A stretch of 64,000 bases of DNA from Winogradskyella helgolandensis (GCF_013404085.1 NZ_JABFHO010000001.1:2987001-3051000); one strand, 5' to 3'; positions 36,693 to 45,475 are shown, counted from the stretch's first letter. Notes: generated from the sequence alone by a model not told the origin. A program made the numbers and translations.

Positions 36693-37613
36693 CTAAAAAA
36701 TACTCATTTCTGAATGTGTAGTCACCGTTTCTAGCAATTTCATACCTTTAAATGAGTTTCCGTTGGGATTTAACTTAGGACTCCAAACCGCAATCGTAAA
36801 GTTATTAGGATACAAGGCGACAATACCTCCGCCAACACCACTTTTTCCTGGCAATCCGACTTTAAATGCAAATTCACCAGACTCATCATAGAAGCCACAC
36901 GTAAGCATTAAAGCATTAATACGTTTAGTTTGGCTGCTTGTTAAAATCTTTTTGCCATCGTTTAATTTTTTGCCTCCATTGGCTAAAAACGAAAAGGTAC
37001 GCGATAATTGCTCGCAATTCATTTCTAAAGAACACATATCGAAATAAAAATCTAATACTTCGGCAGGATCGTTTTTAATATTGCCCAAAGATTTTATAAA
37101 ATTACATAAGGCAACATTTCGGAATCCAGTTGCTTTTTCAGAATCAGCTATTTTATCAGAGTAGTTCAAATCGGGAATATCACTGAGGTCTCTGACAAAT
37201 TCTAGAAACTCTTCCCTTGCATTTTCTAGATGCGAGATTAAGATGTCGCAAATAACAATAGCACCAGAGTTCACAAAGGGATTACGAGGAATACCTTTAT
37301 ATGTTTCTAGTAAAAGAAGTGAATCAAATTTAGTTCCCGAAGGTTCAACATCAATACGTGTCCAAATACGTTCTCCAAGAAATTTAACAGCTAAAGAGAG
37401 TGACAATACTTTAGCAATACTCTGAATAGAAAATTTCTCTAAATGGTCTCCAATTCCGAAATTATCTCCATCTAGTTTCGTCATATGTACTCCAAACTTA
37501 TCGGGATCGACGTTTGCTAATTCGGGTATGTATGTGGCTAATTTACCTTGATTTTTAAGGGATTTTGTAAACTTGTATGCGTTTTCTATAATCTGACTGT
37601 AATCTGAATTCAT
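36693..37613 (-). CDS. glsA: Glutaminase (serine-dependent, GlsA type)
   Basis: 306 residues, the usual length. It hydrolyses L-glutamine to glutamate and ammonia. The catalytic Ser65-Lys68 pair is in FSIQSIAKV, followed by NPFVNSGAI and LPGKSGVGGGI, all diagnostic of the beta-lactamase-fold glutaminase family. The start at 37613 gives MNSDYSQIIENAYKF, consistent with the family. It lies 169 bp upstream of the DUF2126 gene on the same strand. Co-transcription is possible but not shown. Confidence 0.95.
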   Translation of the reverse strand: MNSDYSQIIENAYKFTKSLKNQGKLATYIPELANVDPDKFGVHMTKLDGDNFGIGDHLEKFSIQSIAKVLSLSLAVKFLGERIWTRIDVEPSGTKFDSLLLLETYKGIPRNPFVNSGAIVICDILISHLENAREEFLEFVRDLSDIPDLNYSDKIADSEKATGFRNVALCNFIKSLGNIKNDPAEVLDFYFDMCSLEMNCEQLSRTFSFLANGGKKLNDGKKILTSSQTKRINALMLTCGFYDESGEFAFKVGLPGKSGVGGGIVALYPNNFTIAVWSPKLNPNGNSFKGMKLLETVTTHSEMSIF

Positions 37614-37768
37614 ATGCTGTACTTCTTTTGAAAAATTAGAGCAAGTTAAGTTTTAAATTGGTATTTCTAAATAGGTTGTCGTTCTAAAACTTATTATAAT
37701 GTGTCGCTAATGACGTTGTTTGTTTTTAAAAGACCGAAACATAAAAATGACATTGGATCGGTTTTTAT

Positions 37769-38671
37769 CTAATTGGAATATAAAATGAGAAAAACTCCCA
37801 TCATAATGCCTGCTAAAGGCACTAATTTTTTACGTTTGTTTTGTTCTTTAAAGACTAAACCTCCAACTACTACAGCTATTAAAATTTGACTTCGTTTTAT
37901 GGCTGATAAGAGCATAATTAAAGCATCCGGATCTTGTAAGGCTTTAAAGTAGAAGTAATCTGCGGCTTGCAGTAATATACCGACTGCAATGATAGACCAA
38001 CGGAATTTAAAGGCTTTTCGTTTTTCAGCATGCGGAAACCATGTGATGGTTAAGATGACTAGTAAAATTAATATGGTGTATAGGCAAAACCAGAATTGTA
38101 AGGTTTGTGGGTTAAGGCTCAGGTTTTGGATTAAGAATTTGTCGTACAAACCACTTGAAGCTCCTAGAAATGTGGCTCCGATAATGGCGAAAATCCATTT
38201 ATTGCGTTTGAAATTAATGCCTTCTTTTTTTCCTATTCTAGAATAAAGCATTACTGAAAAAATGATGAGGAAAAAACCAATCCATTGTAAGGTGTTTGGT
38301 TTTTCTTGATAAATTAAAATGGCACCAATAAAGGTGAAAAATGGTCCTGCAGAACGAATGGGAGTCACAATCGTAATAGGCAAATGTTTTAAAGCTTGAT
38401 ACGCTAAAATCCATGAACTCGCCATGATGGCTGATTTTATAAGAATAAAACCATGAGTTTGCCACGAAATCTTTTGAAAGTTATAACCATGCTCAAGCGC
38501 GTAATCTGGATAAAAGATAGACAAACCATAAAACGTAGCGACAAATAAAAAACCACTAGATACCGTTCCTAAAAGCACAGGAAATACTTCGTTTCCTTGT
38601 ACGGCATGTTTTTTACATAAGTTGTGTAATCCTAAAAAGAGTGCGGCTAGTAAGCCTAAATACATCCACAT
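37769..38671 (-). CDS. EamA/DMT-family transporter
   Basis: 300 residues with about ten hydrophobic helices in two EamA repeats. The first repeat includes HLPITIVTPIRSAGPFFTFIGAILIYQEKP and the second LLSAIKRSQILIAVVVGGLVFKEQ; both carry the typical end-of-helix 'E' signature. Members export amino acids, nucleosides or other small metabolites; the substrate is not predictable. It lies between the glutaminase and the ThiE-like gene on the same strand, about 50 bp after the latter. Confidence 0.88.
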   Translation of the reverse strand: MWMYLGLLAALFLGLHNLCKKHAVQGNEVFPVLLGTVSSGFLFVATFYGLSIFYPDYALEHGYNFQKISWQTHGFILIKSAIMASSWILAYQALKHLPITIVTPIRSAGPFFTFIGAILIYQEKPNTLQWIGFFLIIFSVMLYSRIGKKEGINFKRNKWIFAIIGATFLGASSGLYDKFLIQNLSLNPQTLQFWFCLYTILILLVILTITWFPHAEKRKAFKFRWSIIAVGILLQAADYFYFKALQDPDALIMLLSAIKRSQILIAVVVGGLVFKEQNKRKKLVPLAGIMMGVFLILYSN

Positions 38672-38721
38672 ATTGGGCTATTAATTTAAGTGATGAATTG
38701 TTGTGAAGCATTAAGATTTAT

Positions 38722-39363
38722 CTACTTAAACGTATGACGAATTTCACCCGTTGCAGATGCTTTCAACAACTGATTGAATGTTTTTATGTTGTCAAAATTT
38801 TCAGTGATTGCATCAGATACGGCAATTCCAGAAATACCTGTTTCTAATATATCTGTGACATCATTTGTATTGATATCACCAAAACCAATAATTGGTTTTT
38901 CTGTTATTAAAGCATTACTAATAGATGTGTAGCCGTCCAAACCTAAAGCTATACTTGAACTATCGTTGGTTGGTGTTCTAAAAGGTTCTAACTTAATATA
39001 ATCGATGTCTTTAGCAAGTAAAGCTTCACAATCTTCTAAGCTGTTTGCTGTGCCACCAATAATTTGCCAGCTGTATAAATGTGGTCTTGCAACCGTTGAG
39101 CAGACGTCTGTTTTTTCTAAATGTACACCTTCAGCTTTAACTTCTTTTGCTATTTTATAGTTCCCATTGATGATTAATCGTGTTTGAAAATGAAACGTGA
39201 TATCTCTAGCAGCTTTAGCAATCTCTAAATATTTAGCCTCCGAAATACCTGAAAGGTGTAATTGTACTAATTCGACACCAGATGTACACGCTTTTTGAAT
39301 GTTTTCTAAATGTGCTTCAGGAGTGTTTCCTTGAGATATATAATGTAGTTTAGATATAATCAT
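38722..39363 (-). CDS. Divergent ThiE/TenI-like protein
   Basis: 213 residues, a TIM-barrel of the thiamine phosphate synthase/TenI group: YISQG, then GVELVQLHLSG, then RLIINGNYKIA, GVHLEKTD, WQIIGGTANSLEDCE, and IIGFGDINTNDVTDILETGISGIAVSDAI across the final strands. In true ThiE the early block reads VQLRxK and the next LIINDR; here the Arg/Lys and Asp are changed. It could be a TenI-type thiazole aromatase or a ThiE with altered activity. There are no other thiamine genes nearby. A TATTTTTG box lies at 39413-39406. Confidence 0.72.
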   Translation of the reverse strand: MIISKLHYISQGNTPEAHLENIQKACTSGVELVQLHLSGISEAKYLEIAKAARDITFHFQTRLIINGNYKIAKEVKAEGVHLEKTDVCSTVARPHLYSWQIIGGTANSLEDCEALLAKDIDYIKLEPFRTPTNDSSSIALGLDGYTSISNALITEKPIIGFGDINTNDVTDILETGISGIAVSDAITENFDNIKTFNQLLKASATGEIRHTFK

Positions 39364-39405
39364 GTTGTGGTGTCTTAATATTAAGCCTTCTCATCAAATG
39401 CGGCG

Positions 39406-39413
39406 CAAAAATA
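39406..39413 (-). promoter_or_regulatory. -7 box of ThiE-like gene
   Basis: Minus-strand TATTTTTG, a perfect TAnnTTTG match, 43 nt upstream of the start codon. Confidence 0.45.
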
Positions 39414-39501
39414 CAAATGTTTAATGGTGTAGTTGATGAATAAGGTATTGAAATCGTGTGTTCTTTAATTTAAATACTTAGTATTGGGATTTTAAGACCA
39501 A

Positions 39502-39540
39502 TAAAAAAGCCTGCAAACATAATGTTATACAGGCTTTTCG
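39502..39540 (-). terminator. Terminator of the TetR-led operon
   Basis: Read on the minus strand, AAGCCTG pairs with CAGGCTT across a 15-nt loop and is followed by six T. It lies 25 bp after the stop of the DJ-1/Hsp31-like gene, the last gene of the detoxification operon. Confidence 0.75.
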
Positions 39541-39564
39541 CTATTAATCAACTTAGGGAATTGA

Positions 39565-40362
39565 CTATTTTAGTGCTTCCAATAACTTTTCTGCTACTAA
39601 TTCTGAAGATGCTGGGTTTTGACCCGTAATTAAATTTCCATCATCAATAGCATAAGCTGCCCAAGCGTCTGCGTTAGAATAAAACGCACCGTTTTCAATA
39701 AGCATATCTTCTACTAAGATTGGTACTACCTCAGTTAAACCCACTTGTGTTTCTTCTAAATTAGAAAAACCAGTGACTTTTTTGCCTTTAACAAGTCTTG
39801 TGCCATCAGCATTTTTGACATCTTTTAAAGCCGCAGGAGCATGACATACAAAAGCGATTGGTTTTTTCTGATCATTAAACTTTTCGATTAAAGCAATAGA
39901 AGTGCTGTCATTTGCTAAATCCCATAATGGTCCATGACCTCCTGGATAAAATACGGCATCAAAATCATCAGCGTTGATATCCGATAATTTCTTAGTATTT
40001 GCTATTTTATCTTTTGCTTCTGTATCCTTATTGAAACGCTCAGTGGCTGCAGTAGCTGCATCTGGTCCATCACTAGCCGGATCTATTGGTGCAGCACCTC
40101 CTTTTGGTGTTGCCAATGTAATGGTCGCTCCTTTATCTAATAAGGTGTAATAAGGACTTGCGAATTCTTCAACCCAAAATCCTGTTTTTTTTCCTGTATC
40201 TCCTAATTTATCGTGAGATGTTAATACAAATAATACCTTCATTTTCTTTTCTTTTTTTAATTCTTTTTGTCCTTCTGAAACCGTTTCAGAAACGTTATGT
40301 TCTTTACAACTTAACGCTGTAATTAATGATAGAATTACTACTATGGTTTGTAGTGTCTTCAT
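39565..40362 (-). CDS. DJ-1/PfpI-family lipoprotein (Hsp31 glyoxalase III-like)
   Basis: 265 residues from the ATG at 40362. This start gives a lipoprotein signal (VVILSLITALSC, Cys19). An upstream start at 40449 would translate an intergenic repeat and is rejected. The DJ-1/PfpI domain has VLFVLTSHDKLGDTGKKTGFWVEE near residues 43-66, YPGGHGPLWDLA near 139-150 and the nucleophile elbow FVCHAPAAL with Cys173. This matches Hsp31/YhbO-type enzymes that detoxify methylglyoxal. Envelope anchoring is unusual for the family. It is last in the TetR-led operon, separated from the gene before it by about 100 bp that carry a repeat. Confidence 0.88.
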   Translation of the reverse strand: MKTLQTIVVILSLITALSCKEHNVSETVSEGQKELKKEKKMKVLFVLTSHDKLGDTGKKTGFWVEEFASPYYTLLDKGATITLATPKGGAAPIDPASDGPDAATAATERFNKDTEAKDKIANTKKLSDINADDFDAVFYPGGHGPLWDLANDSTSIALIEKFNDQKKPIAFVCHAPAALKDVKNADGTRLVKGKKVTGFSNLEETQVGLTEVVPILVEDMLIENGAFYSNADAWAAYAIDDGNLITGQNPASSELVAEKLLEALK

Positions 40363-40400
40363 TTTTATAATTTCTATTACCAGTTTTACTATTGAAAAAA

Positions 40401-40447
40401 CTGTTCTCGATACATCCCGACGGAAAAGTCGGGACACTCGAACTGAC
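40401..40447. repeat. Interspersed palindromic repeat, flavobacterial type
   Basis: A central perfect stem TCCCGAC (40415-40421) / GTCGGGA (40428-40434) with a GGAAAA loop is enclosed by CTGTTCTCGATACA and CACTCGAACTGACA, an outer imperfect inverted repeat. From memory, elements with GTTCTCGATACA and CACTCGAACTGACA arms recur between genes in Flavobacteriaceae. It lies inside an operon, between the alcohol dehydrogenase and DJ-1-like genes, and could affect transcript stability. Confidence 0.6.
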
Positions 40448-40460
40448 ACTTCGTTTTAAA

Positions 40461-41621
40461 TTAATACGCCATCTTTACGATTTTCTCTACTTTATCTGGT
40501 GATAAGGTTTGGTGCTCACCTAAGGTTTTCCAACCACGATCTGTAAAACGTTTCGCTATTTCTTCAGCTGTACCTTCATAATCTTCTGTATACTCCGATA
40601 ATTTCGTCTTAATACCTAATTCATGGAAAAACGCAGTTGTTTTTTCGATAGCTGCATAAGCTTTATCGTCTGTGCTACCTTCGGTAATATTCCAAACACG
40701 TTCTGCATACTGTGCTAGTTTTTCTTTCTTTGCTTCAAAATTAAACTTGTAATGGCTTGGTGCAATAATAGCTAGCGTACGTGCATGATCGATACCAAAT
40801 AACGCTGTTAACTCGTGACCCATCGCATGAACTGCCCAATCGTTTGGTACTCCTTTTTGTATTAATCCGTTTAAGGCCATAGTACAACTCCACATAAAGT
40901 TAGAGGCTGCTTTATAATCCGTTGGATCTTTCAATACTTTTGGTGCGATTTCAATAATGGTTTGTAAGATGCTTTCCGCAAAACGATCTTGTAACAAGGC
41001 ACCAATCGGATACGTCATGTATTGCTCTAACACGTGAGTAAATGAATCCATTAATCCATTTGCTAATTGACGTTGTGGAATGGATGCAATGACTTGAGGA
41101 TCTAATATGGAGAACTCAGGAAATAAGCCAGGTCCACCCATAGTGCGTTTCTCTTTAGTTTCTGCTCTTGTAATTACCGCACCAGAATTCATTTCAGATC
41201 CTGTAGCTGGTAACGTTAGAACGGTACCGAAAGGCATACCTTTTTCAGTTCTAATGTTTTGAGTTAAAATATCCCAAGGCGTATCACCATCATAAAGTGC
41301 TGCAGCGGATAAAAATTTAGTGCCATCGATCACTGATCCACCACCAACGGCTAATAAATACGTGATGTTTTCATCTTTAATGACTTTTAAAGCCTCCATT
41401 AATTTCGCATATTCTGGGTTTGCAGGAATGCCTCCAAACTCAACAACATCAACATTAGATAATGCTGTTTTTACCTGATCGTAAATACCGTTTTTCTTAA
41501 TACTTCCTCCACCGTAAAGCAATAATACTTTAGCATCTTTAGGAATTTCGTTTGCTAGTTTTTCTATAGTGTTCTTTCCAAAAATTATTTTGGTCGGATT
41601 TTTAAATTCAAAATTGTTCAT
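40461..41621 (-). CDS. Iron-containing alcohol dehydrogenase (YqhD/BdhA-like)
   Basis: 386 residues. It reduces aldehydes with NAD(P)H. The nucleotide motif VGGGSVIDGTKF is near residue 100. Metal ligands are visible in GLMDSFTHVLEQY (Asp, His) and GHELTALFGIDHAR (two His). The wording FEFKNPTKIIFG at the start and IAKRFTDRGWKTLGEH near the end match the YqhD group, which removes short aldehydes formed by lipid peroxidation. It follows the MDR gene by 21 bp in the operon. Confidence 0.94.
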   Translation of the reverse strand: MNNFEFKNPTKIIFGKNTIEKLANEIPKDAKVLLLYGGGSIKKNGIYDQVKTALSNVDVVEFGGIPANPEYAKLMEALKVIKDENITYLLAVGGGSVIDGTKFLSAAALYDGDTPWDILTQNIRTEKGMPFGTVLTLPATGSEMNSGAVITRAETKEKRTMGGPGLFPEFSILDPQVIASIPQRQLANGLMDSFTHVLEQYMTYPIGALLQDRFAESILQTIIEIAPKVLKDPTDYKAASNFMWSCTMALNGLIQKGVPNDWAVHAMGHELTALFGIDHARTLAIIAPSHYKFNFEAKKEKLAQYAERVWNITEGSTDDKAYAAIEKTTAFFHELGIKTKLSEYTEDYEGTAEEIAKRFTDRGWKTLGEHQTLSPDKVEKIVKMAY

Positions 41622-41642
41622 TGTCTTTTTCTTTTTTATTAT

Positions 41643-42641
41643 TTATAATTCAACGATCATTTTCCCTTTGTTTTTACCTTCGAAAAGGTCGATAAAAGCT
41701 TTTGGAATATTGTCAAAACCTTTAACGATGGTTTCTGAGTACGTGAGTTTACCTTCGGATAACCAAGTTGCTAATTGCTTTATAGCTTCGGGAAATTTCT
41801 CAGCATAATTAGAAACAATAAATCCTTGCATTAACGCACTATTTTTTACTAAGAAGGGTTGTACGCTTAAACTTTTAGGTGCTTCTGTATTGTTGTAAAC
41901 CGAAATGGCTCCGCATACGATGATTCGTGCTAATCTATTAATATTCACTAATACAGCATCTGATATTGGACCTCCAACATTATCGAAATAGATATCTACA
42001 CCATTTGGTGCTGCTTCAGCAATCGCTGATTTCATATCTTTGGTGGTCTTATAATTAATACCAACATCGAAACCGAATTTGCTTTTTAGAAGCTCTATTT
42101 TTTCATCTGTTCCGGCAATACCAATTACTCTAAGTCCAAGTATTTTTCCAATTTGTCCCACAACAGATCCTACAGCACCAGCTGCTCCAGAAACTACTAA
42201 GGTTTCTCCCGCTTTAGGTTTTCCTATTTCAGTTAAGCCTGTATAAGCTGTTAAACCTGTCATGCCTAGAATACCTAAATATGCTGACAATGGCGCTTTA
42301 GACGGATCAACTTTAGTTAACCCTTCAGCTTTAGAGACTTGTTTTGTTTGCCAATTAAGCATACCAGAAACATAGTCACCTTCTGCAAACTTTTCATTTT
42401 TAGATTCTAATACTTTTGCGATAACGCCAGATTGAATTGGTTTGTTAAGTTGAAATGGTGGTACATATGATTTGGCATCACTCATTCTGCCTCTTAAATA
42501 AGGATCTACAGAAACGTATTTGGTTTCCAATAGTATTTCACCTTTACTAATTGTATTTTCAGATTCCTCAGTTATAAATTCGAAATCTGACATTGAAGGT
42601 TTTCCTTCAGGTCTATTTTTCAATAGAATTGTCTTTGTCAT
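41643..42641 (-). CDS. NADP-dependent MDR oxidoreductase (CurA/PTGR-like enone reductase)
   Basis: 332 residues, a zinc-free medium-chain dehydrogenase/reductase. VDPYLRGRMSD near residue 50 and the Rossmann motif SGAAGAVGSVVGQIGK near 150 are the signatures of the family that reduces 2-alkenals, curcumin and 15-oxoprostaglandin double bonds. FDNVGG is conserved further on. It lies 16 bp after the nitroreductase gene in the TetR-led operon. A substrate in the lipid-derived enal class is likely but inferred. Confidence 0.93.
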   Translation of the reverse strand: MTKTILLKNRPEGKPSMSDFEFITEESENTISKGEILLETKYVSVDPYLRGRMSDAKSYVPPFQLNKPIQSGVIAKVLESKNEKFAEGDYVSGMLNWQTKQVSKAEGLTKVDPSKAPLSAYLGILGMTGLTAYTGLTEIGKPKAGETLVVSGAAGAVGSVVGQIGKILGLRVIGIAGTDEKIELLKSKFGFDVGINYKTTKDMKSAIAEAAPNGVDIYFDNVGGPISDAVLVNINRLARIIVCGAISVYNNTEAPKSLSVQPFLVKNSALMQGFIVSNYAEKFPEAIKQLATWLSEGKLTYSETIVKGFDNIPKAFIDLFEGKNKGKMIVEL

Positions 42642-42657
42642 GATTCTTAATTTTTTA

Positions 42658-43290
42658 TTAGTCTATTACAGTTACTAAATCTTCCATAGGTTTTCTCACC
42701 TTAACGAGATTTACTAACCAATCTTCATCTTCTTTTCTGTAGCCTATTGGCAACATAACAGCGCTGCGTAACCCTTTTTCACGAAGTCCCAAGATTTGGT
42801 CTACAGCATCTGGCTCAAAGCCTTCTAAAGGTGTTGCATCAACCTCTTCAAAAGCAGCAGCTGTTATTGCTTCAGCAAAAGCGATATAGGCTTGTTTGGC
42901 GGCATGGTTAAAGTTTTCTTCAGGATCTTTTTGAGGATATAAGTTTAATAACATCTGACGGTAATTTTCCCAGCCTTCATTTTTAAAACCACGAACCTCG
43001 TTGGTTAAATCAAACATATAGTTAATGCGATCTGCTGTGTAGGTGTCCCAAGCCGCGAAAACGAGTAGGTGAGAGCAATCTGTAATTACCGATTGGTTCC
43101 AAGCTACTGGTTTTATCTTTTCTTTAATCTCTTGATTTTTAATTACAAATATTTCAAAAGGTTGTAAACCACTTGATGTTGGCGCTAAGCGCGCGGCTTC
43201 TAAAATGCGTTCTATTTTTTCTTCTGGTACTACGTTTCCATTCATGGCTTTTGCAGCATATCTCCATTTTAATTTATCTAATAATTCCAT
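42658..43290 (-). CDS. NfsB-type nitroreductase/quinone reductase
   Basis: 210 residues, FMN-binding nitroreductase fold. Visible motifs are KWRYAAKAMNG near the N-terminus, AARLAPTSSGLQPFEIFVI (FMN phosphate site) near 30-50, and EKGLRSAVMLPIGYR near the C-terminus. It reduces nitro, quinone or enal compounds with NAD(P)H. It is third in the TetR-led operon, with 13-16-bp gaps on each side. A second nitroreductase (46311-46970) belongs to another regulon in this window. Confidence 0.93.
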   Translation of the reverse strand: MELLDKLKWRYAAKAMNGNVVPEEKIERILEAARLAPTSSGLQPFEIFVIKNQEIKEKIKPVAWNQSVITDCSHLLVFAAWDTYTADRINYMFDLTNEVRGFKNEGWENYRQMLLNLYPQKDPEENFNHAAKQAYIAFAEAITAAAFEEVDATPLEGFEPDAVDQILGLREKGLRSAVMLPIGYRKEDEDWLVNLVKVRKPMEDLVTVID

Positions 43291-43303
43291 ATCTATAATT
43301 TTT

Positions 43304-43969
43304 TTAAGCGTTGTTTCCTAATTTATTAATGTCTTCTGAAGATATAATCACATCAGAATACTCATTTGTATTTGCTAAATGTATCATGGCTTCAGCTATG
43401 GTTTCAGCATTTACTATTTTATACTTTTTTAATTTGCCTATGAATAATGGTTGAATCACTTTGAAAATCACCAATCCTATTTTTTCTAATAGTCTAGATT
43501 CTTGTCTATCACCTCCAATTAAGGATGGTCTCAATACAAATGTCTTTTTAAGCTGTTGCTGTAAGACCTTGTGTTCCATTTCTCCTTTTGTCTTATTGTA
43601 AAAAACGTTACTATTTTTATTGGCTCCCATTGCAGAGATGACTAAAAAGGTTGGAATGTTGTTGGCTTTTGAAAGCTTTGCAGCAGCAACCGGAATGCCA
43701 CAATCTATTTTTTTATAAAGCGTTTTGTTTGGTGTCTTTTTGGCTGTTGTGCCAATGCAGCAATACACTTCGTCTGCTGTAAAGTCATCCTTAAATTGAT
43801 TGAGTTCTAAAAGATTTCCAATAAACTGTTTGACTTTATTTGGTAAACCTTCAATCTTTGAACGTGAAAACAATTTAATGCTATCGTAACGTTCGTCTTT
43901 AATTAATTTTTGAAGCACTAAACCTCCAGTTAAACCAGAAGCCCCTAATATGATTGCTGTTTTTTTCAT
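43304..43969 (-). CDS. NAD(P)H-binding atypical SDR oxidoreductase
   Basis: 221 residues. The Rossmann motif GASGLTGGLV is at about residues 9-18, CCIGTTAKKTPNKTLYKKID follows, and FYNKTKGEMEH supplies a YxxxK-type site. This pattern resembles the HTATIP2/YbjT-like group of atypical short-chain dehydrogenases. The substrate is unknown. It starts 1 nt after the tetR stop, so the two are tightly coupled and it should be under direct TetR control. Confidence 0.87.
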   Translation of the reverse strand: MKKTAIILGASGLTGGLVLQKLIKDERYDSIKLFSRSKIEGLPNKVKQFIGNLLELNQFKDDFTADEVYCCIGTTAKKTPNKTLYKKIDCGIPVAAAKLSKANNIPTFLVISAMGANKNSNVFYNKTKGEMEHKVLQQQLKKTFVLRPSLIGGDRQESRLLEKIGLVIFKVIQPLFIGKLKKYKIVNAETIAEAMIHLANTNEYSDVIISSEDINKLGNNA

Positions 43970-43970
43970 G

Positions 43971-44555
43971 TTATTGACACATTTTTATGCTGCTCCAAGC
44001 AGATTGGTAAGCTTCTTCTAAATGTGTTTTATCTAAGGTAAATGCACCTCGTTTTTGAGTCATCATTAAAAAAGATAATGGGTTAATAGCATAGGCATAC
44101 AATATGTAATCAGAAAGTGGTTTTATAACACCTTCTTTTTTACCACGTTCCCAAAGATCGAGTAGTGGTTGTAGGTGTTTAATACCTTCTTGTCTACTTT
44201 CTTCGTCTATCATTGGAGTATTATCGCACTGTGCTAAAAACATAGCATGCTCGCATTCATTGAGTTTAAAATCGGCGATGCGTTTCCAAATTAATTCAAA
44301 TCCCTCCTCAATAGGCATATTAGCTTCGTAATTAGCAAAAGCATATTTAGTGTATTCTGCTTTAACTTCAATATACGTTTGGTTAACTAAGTCTTGCTTG
44401 TTTTCAAAATATAAGTAAATAGTAGCAGGAGATACATTAGCCATTTTAGCAATCTTACTCATAGGAGTCGCATGAAATCCATTGTTATTTACGAGCTCTA
44501 TTGTTGCTCTAACCAGTGCGTTACGTTTATCTATACTTTTTTGAAGCTTTGCCAT
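43971..44555 (-). CDS. TetR/AcrR-family repressor
   Basis: 194 residues. The N-terminal HTH (residues about 8-55: RNALVRATIELV..GFHATPMSKIAKMANVSPATIYLYF) is typical TetR, followed by a ligand-binding helical domain. It is the first gene of a six-gene operon of reductases and a DJ-1 protein. A perfect palindrome, AATGAACGTTCATT, lies 33 bp upstream next to the -7 box, so it most likely represses its own operon and is released by an electrophile or aldehyde. Confidence 0.92.
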   Translation of the reverse strand: MAKLQKSIDKRNALVRATIELVNNNGFHATPMSKIAKMANVSPATIYLYFENKQDLVNQTYIEVKAEYTKYAFANYEANMPIEEGFELIWKRIADFKLNECEHAMFLAQCDNTPMIDEESRQEGIKHLQPLLDLWERGKKEGVIKPLSDYILYAYAINPLSFLMMTQKRGAFTLDKTHLEEAYQSAWSSIKMCQ

Positions 44556-44572
44556 TGTATTTAATTATGGAA

Positions 44573-44601
44573 CAAATATACATTAAAAATGAACGTTCAT
44601 T
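44573..44601 (-). promoter_or_regulatory. tetR operon promoter with TetR operator
   Basis: On the minus strand a perfect TATATTTG box (44580-44573) lies 18 nt before the start codon. Directly upstream is the perfect 14-bp palindrome AATGAACGTTCATT (44601-44588), in the -33/-7 spacer. A repressor dimer bound here would block polymerase. Confidence 0.7.
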
Positions 44602-44706
44602 CTTTTTTTAACAAAGGTTTAAGTTTACATACAAATCCCTAATTTGCAGTGAATAACAAAAATGTGTTATAGATGATTATGACTTAAAACTAAATATTGA
44701 GCGCTT

Positions 44707-45444
44707 CTAAATAAATTTTTCCGTTATATCTGCTGGATTTAAAACCTCTGTTTTGGCAATAAAATTCATAAATAGATAAATAGCCATAACATGACAGATA
44801 ACGATTAATACCGTAAAAGTTCTGTCGTAATATAAAAACTCATTAATCGCTATTAATGTAATTTGAAAAAAAGTAAAAATACCTGAAGCTAATAAAATCG
44901 CACTATTATGGTAATTGTCATGTAAATATATAATAGCCAATGTAATAATGTAAATGATTAAGCTAAACGCGCATAGAAAAACAAAAAATAATTGATTATC
45001 TGGTAGAAAAATAATCAGTAAATCAACAATCGCATAAAGAATATAAGAAACCAATAAGGTACTCACTAAAACTGAAAATGATAATACCGATTTTAATGTA
45101 CCTTTCTGTAAATACTTCTTAAGACTAAGCGTGCAGCATAATAGGTAGACAGATGTCAAAGTAGAGATCCAAACAAAGCAGGTATCAAAACAATAAAAAG
45201 ATAGCACATCAGACGCTAATATGGCTATTAAAGCAATTATAAAAAGGGGATTTGCTTTCTTTTTTGTGATGTTGATGTAATCGAAAAAAATGGAAAGAAT
45301 CACTATCGGTAATACATAGATCAATTGCGTTCTATCCAAATATATACTTACAACTATAGTTGCTATAAATGACAGATAAAACAAGCTACCAATAAAAGCT
45401 GACTTTTTAAAGAAATGCGAATAGTCCTCTATTTTTTTAGTCAT
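44707..45444 (-). CDS. Polytopic membrane protein (YhhN/lysoplasmalogenase-like)
   Basis: 245 residues with about eight hydrophobic helices and short loops. The helix pattern and size are those of the YhhN family, which includes lysoplasmalogenases, but I see no diagnostic residues and the match is loose. The N-terminus (MTKKIEDYSHFFKK) is cytoplasmic by the positive-inside rule. A perfect TATATTTG box lies at 45483-45476. The gene is separate from the TetR operon (about 150 bp gap). Confidence 0.6.
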   Translation of the reverse strand: MTKKIEDYSHFFKKSAFIGSLFYLSFIATIVVSIYLDRTQLIYVLPIVILSIFFDYINITKKKANPLFIIALIAILASDVLSFYCFDTCFVWISTLTSVYLLCCTLSLKKYLQKGTLKSVLSFSVLVSTLLVSYILYAIVDLLIIFLPDNQLFFVFLCAFSLIIYIITLAIIYLHDNYHNSAILLASGIFTFFQITLIAINEFLYYDRTFTVLIVICHVMAIYLFMNFIAKTEVLNPADITEKFI

Positions 45445-45475
45445 TAAAATGAAATAATAGTTGCTGTCGTAAAAC

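Noticed and set aside
40363..40449. N-terminal extension of the DJ-1-like protein
   Set aside because: It would translate the palindromic intergenic repeat; the ATG at 40362 gives a proper lipoprotein signal.
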